A DNA stretch of 26,756 nt from a virus: IMG/VR virus record IMGVR_UViG_3300014839_000648, positions 1-26,756 of that record. One strand, 5' to 3'. The stretch's first letter is position 1, and each line of letters starts with the position of its first letter. Both the position numbers and the translations under genes were made by a program. Shown here piece after piece: positions 24,049 through 26,756 of the stretch. A model generated the notes under the pieces. That model saw nothing but the letters and a program-made list of their open reading frames with translations, did no database searches and was not told the DNA's origin.

Positions 24049-24062
24049 GGAAGGAATGAATT

Positions 24063-24536
24063 ATGACTGACACCGATGTTGGGCCATTTACGTCGTCTGG
24101 AGGAGTGACTGACGTGAAATTCTCGTATCCACTGGTAGCGTCGGTCGGACAAATACCCGAGATTTCTTTATCGAAAAATTGGGTGCAATCCATCAATTCG
24201 TCCGGAGCCATTACGCCCGCCAATCCGATCACCCTCGCAGCTCCCGCCATCACCCGCATGGGTTCGGGGATAATGCACGCCGTATTCACGTCGTGCCCAT
24301 TCCCTTCCGGCGCTCCCGTTGTATTCACTTTCACGCTCTGGCGAGACTCTACCCAATTGCCGCCGATCAAAAAAACACTCCCAGCGGGCCCGGGAGACGA
24401 CTATCCCGTGAGTCTGGACTGGGTAGATACAGTGACAGATTATCTGCCGCATACGTATTCGGTACAGGTGTCTGCCCCATCGGGAACGATAAGCGATTCG
24501 ACAAATCATGTCACCGCTATGGTAGAGGAATGGTAA
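24063..24536 (+). CDS. Hypothetical tail-associated beta protein (157 aa)
   Basis: Strong ribosome site AAGGAAGGA before ATG 24063. The product is beta-rich and Pro/Ser/Thr-rich, with alternating strands such as VVFTFTLWRDSTQLPP and TYSVQVSAPSG, similar in look to an Ig-like or fibronectin-type domain but without a motif I can name. It lies between fibre and tailspike, where fibre accessory or chaperone proteins occur, although it lacks the helical character of typical tail-fibre assembly chaperones. Only four bases separate it from the tailspike gene. Confidence 0.65.
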   Translation: MTDTDVGPFTSSGGVTDVKFSYPLVASVGQIPEISLSKNWVQSINSSGAITPANPITLAAPAITRMGSGIMHAVFTSCPFPSGAPVVFTFTLWRDSTQLPPIKKTLPAGPGDDYPVSLDWVDTVTDYLPHTYSVQVSAPSGTISDSTNHVTAMVEEW

Positions 24537-24540
24537 TTCA

Positions 24541-26756
24541 ATGACTCAATCAGGCACATGGCTGGACTCCTATTTCGCGGCCACACGGATCGCCAGTAGT
24601 GGCAATCTGCAACCGCAGGAACCGGTCCTGAATTTGCGATCGGGTCTCACGGTAGCCGACAATCCCATTACTGGTCAGACGACCGTTGATGCCGTGGGTA
24701 CATCGATCGGTGATCTCGTTGCTGATTTCGGTGGAGATCCAACCGGTGTGACTCAGAGCGATGATGCTCTGGATTCTGCTATTTCGAAGAAAGAGGGAGT
24801 CGCCAATGGTGGCAATATTACCATCCCCCCCGGCACATTCAAATTCACACGATATCATGACCTCGGATTCAAACCGGGGCGCATCGTCGGGGCCGGAGCG
24901 GGCAATGGCGATGGGGTTAGCGGGACGACGCTACTGAGCACCCTCGCGACCGGAACGGCCTTTTCCTTGGCCGCCACCCAATCTAATGGCGCCGGCTCTC
25001 ACGTGAGTCTCGAGAATGTATTTATTACGTCCACGTTTGTTCCAGCCGGATCAAGTATTTATCCCATATCGGGTGCGACGGCCGTACAAATTGGACCCAT
25101 CGGGACCGTGACCCCATTCGGATTTGCGTGCCTACGCAATGTGAGTATTTCAGGATTTGGCGTCGGGCTCAATGTGGGGTCCGTTGAAGAGTCCACGTCC
25201 GAAAATGTGATCATTAGCCATTGCACGATCGGGAGGATAAATAATCTGTCGGCCAATTCTACGACGTGGATAAATTTTAGCACGTCGCAATGTGGAATTG
25301 GGGACAAGATCACGTCCGGCGAAGACATGCGCATGTTTGGTGGCTCGTCGCAAGCAAACACCATAGGAGTGCTGCTCGCCCCCTCGCAAGGCTCGGGTAA
25401 TGGGACTGCCTACGTGGGCAATATCAATTACTTTTGCACCCACTTCGAGGGCAATGGGACGGATATCAAATTCGATATGTCTTACGCGGCCGGCTCAAAT
25501 ATAGCCGAGGTTGAGGGGGCGAATTTCATCTGTTGCCATTTCGGCGGCAATTCGTCTGGAGCCGTTCCGGTGGTCTTCGTCGCGCCGCCGGTGCCCACGA
25601 ATTCATTATTACAATTCTCGTTCGATCGCGGATATGCGCGAGGCATGTCACTGGCAATCCCATCCTATGCATCGGGATGCGCGATTCATGGGAGACTCGA
25701 TTTTGAAGCGTTCTCTGATGGATCGTCCGATACAACAATTGAAAATGTCAATGTTCCCGCCACTGGACCGGTGCAACCCAAGAATACGGGAATAGCCATA
25801 TATCCGACGCTTATCGGAGCATCAGCTCCGCCCAACATCATCATCGCTCCGTACGGCTCTCCCGCTCTGAATGTGCCACTGCCGGCATCCTGCATCGCGT
25901 ACTATGATGCGAGCGCCACGGCAAATTCGGCATCGTCGCTCGTCGATTTGTCCGGTCAAGGTAATAGTGCTCTTGCGCCCCTCTACGCCGGTACCACATT
26001 TGTGGTCAACGACGTTAATGGATTGCCGGCCATTTATTCGAATGGTACTTTACCGCTCGCATATACGTCGAATTTGACCGGTGTGACTGGGGGGACGGGA
26101 CTCTATATTTGGATCGCCTACGCTTCAGTTCGAAGGGTCGGAATCGATTATTTGACAATCTTTGGCGGCGACGGGGGCGGCGCCTATATTAGGGGATTCG
26201 TGGGTAGTCTGTCGTATACTACTGCCGATTATTTGCAGACTCAAAATAGCCAGGGGACGATCGCCTCTCAGGCCGGGACAACGATATGGAAAGCCGTACA
26301 CACTGCCGGATTTGGAGCTTCCGGGACGGGCACCAGTATATCGGTAGATGGTGGCCCGGCCGTATCGGCCTACGGAGCATCCGTGACATACGTGAATGGA
26401 TCTCTCGTGATCGGTGGCCCCAATTTCAACGGATGGATCATGGCGGTAGTGGTCTGCAATGCGATTCCGACAGCTTCCGAGCTGGAGGCCTTGCAGGCCT
26501 ATGCGACCAACGTTTGGGGCGGTGGATTGGTTGGCGTCGGCGGCACAATCGGGTCGTACGCGGTTTCCGGTAATGCAATGAATGACGCATTATTACCAGC
26601 TACCAATACCATACTGATATCCGGATTTATTACTGGAGGTACTATAACAGGATTTGCCGGTGGATATCCAGGAAGAATTGTCAATCTGATATTCATTGAT
26701 AATATCAGTTCCGTGACGGTAAAGAATCAGAGTGCCGGTTCGTCGGTGGGGAATAG
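24541..26756 (+). CDS. Tailspike: pectate-lyase-type beta-helix plus lectin-like domain (3' end outside window)
   Basis: Open from ATG 24541 to the window end without a stop: at least 738 residues. GAGGAATGG lies upstream. After a 58-residue head-binding part comes VADFGGDPTGVTQSDDALDS (60-79) and GGNITIPPGTFKF (90-102), the start pattern of pectate-lyase superfamily tailspikes (D-F-G-x-x-x-D-G/T-x-x-D-D-x-A, then I-P-P-G). Residues to about 400 look like a parallel beta-helix. Residues about 448-660 (IAYYDASATA; LVDLSGQGN; LYIWIAYA; SLVIGG; FNGWIMAVVVCN) look like a concanavalin/LamG-type lectin domain. Residues 670-738 resemble a C-terminal module with an SVTVKNQSAGS strand. It would bind or degrade surface polysaccharide. 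Confidence 0.85.
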   Translation, partial: MTQSGTWLDSYFAATRIASSGNLQPQEPVLNLRSGLTVADNPITGQTTVDAVGTSIGDLVADFGGDPTGVTQSDDALDSAISKKEGVANGGNITIPPGTFKFTRYHDLGFKPGRIVGAGAGNGDGVSGTTLLSTLATGTAFSLAATQSNGAGSHVSLENVFITSTFVPAGSSIYPISGATAVQIGPIGTVTPFGFACLRNVSISGFGVGLNVGSVEESTSENVIISHCTIGRINNLSANSTTWINFSTSQCGIGDKITSGEDMRMFGGSSQANTIGVLLAPSQGSGNGTAYVGNINYFCTHFEGNGTDIKFDMSYAAGSNIAEVEGANFICCHFGGNSSGAVPVVFVAPPVPTNSLLQFSFDRGYARGMSLAIPSYASGCAIHGRLDFEAFSDGSSDTTIENVNVPATGPVQPKNTGIAIYPTLIGASAPPNIIIAPYGSPALNVPLPASCIAYYDASATANSASSLVDLSGQGNSALAPLYAGTTFVVNDVNGLPAIYSNGTLPLAYTSNLTGVTGGTGLYIWIAYASVRRVGIDYLTIFGGDGGGAYIRGFVGSLSYTTADYLQTQNSQGTIASQAGTTIWKAVHTAGFGASGTGTSISVDGGPAVSAYGASVTYVNGSLVIGGPNFNGWIMAVVVCNAIPTASELEALQAYATNVWGGGLVGVGGTIGSYAVSGNAMNDALLPATNTILISGFITGGTITGFAGGYPGRIVNLIFIDNISSVTVKNQSAGSSVGN

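Noticed and set aside
1-26756. tRNA genes, CRISPR arrays, insertion sequences and attachment sites
   Set aside because: I saw no cloverleaf-like segment, regularly spaced repeats, transposase or integrase ORF anywhere in the window; nearly all bases are coding for phage structural genes.

Overview
The window is the packaging and structural half of a contractile-tailed phage or prophage (myovirus). Gene order and protein features are closest to the Mu/P2 type of head and tail: a Mu gp29-like portal, an SppA-type head protease joined to a scaffold, a gpT-like capsid protein, sheath, tube, a frameshifted tail chaperone, tape measure, hub/spike, a gp25/W-like protein, J, I, fibre and tailspike. 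No integrase, replication, lysis or host gene is visible, so the host cannot be named. A small lipoprotein and a polysaccharide-type tailspike suggest a Gram-negative host (inference). Base composition is moderate, with a strong excess of AATT and GAATTC. Coding density is close to complete: most neighbours overlap by ATGA, TGATG or GTGA, and genes that do not overlap usually have a GGAG/GAGG-type ribosome binding site.

Layout. (1) 1-95: tail end of a possible upstream gene and three TGCGCACT half-sites, two of which form a perfect 16-bp palindrome. (2) 96-2639, plus strand: small-terminase-like HTH protein, large terminase, and a small lipoprotein starting inside the terminase stop region. 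(3) 2631-7177, minus strand: a block read away from 7.2 kb, in the order small HTH-like protein, 890-aa portal fused to a zinc metallopeptidase, four small proteins, calcineurin-like phosphoesterase, then an intrinsic terminator. This puts the portal opposite to terminase and capsid, which is unusual. (4) 7224-12552, plus strand: head protease/scaffold, candidate decoration protein, major capsid protein, gp36-like connector, and neck and tail-completion candidates. (5) 12566-17253: sheath, tube, tail assembly chaperone with a -1 slippery site (A AAA AAA), tape measure. (6) 17250-22770: baseplate, including a hub/spike protein with a PAAR-like end and a strange hydrophobic protein made of two tandem copies. 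(7) 22774-26756: fibre with Asp-box repeats, a small protein, and a tailspike (beta-helix plus lectin-like domain) that runs off the window.

Together: the terminase pair packages DNA through the portal into a capsid that the S49 protease matures; neck proteins join it to a contractile tail whose length is set by a tape measure of about 685 residues; the baseplate carries fibre and tailspike for surface recognition. The parts least explained by known phage biology are the inverted portal/metallopeptidase operon, the duplicated hydrophobic baseplate protein, and the lipoprotein overlapping the terminase end.
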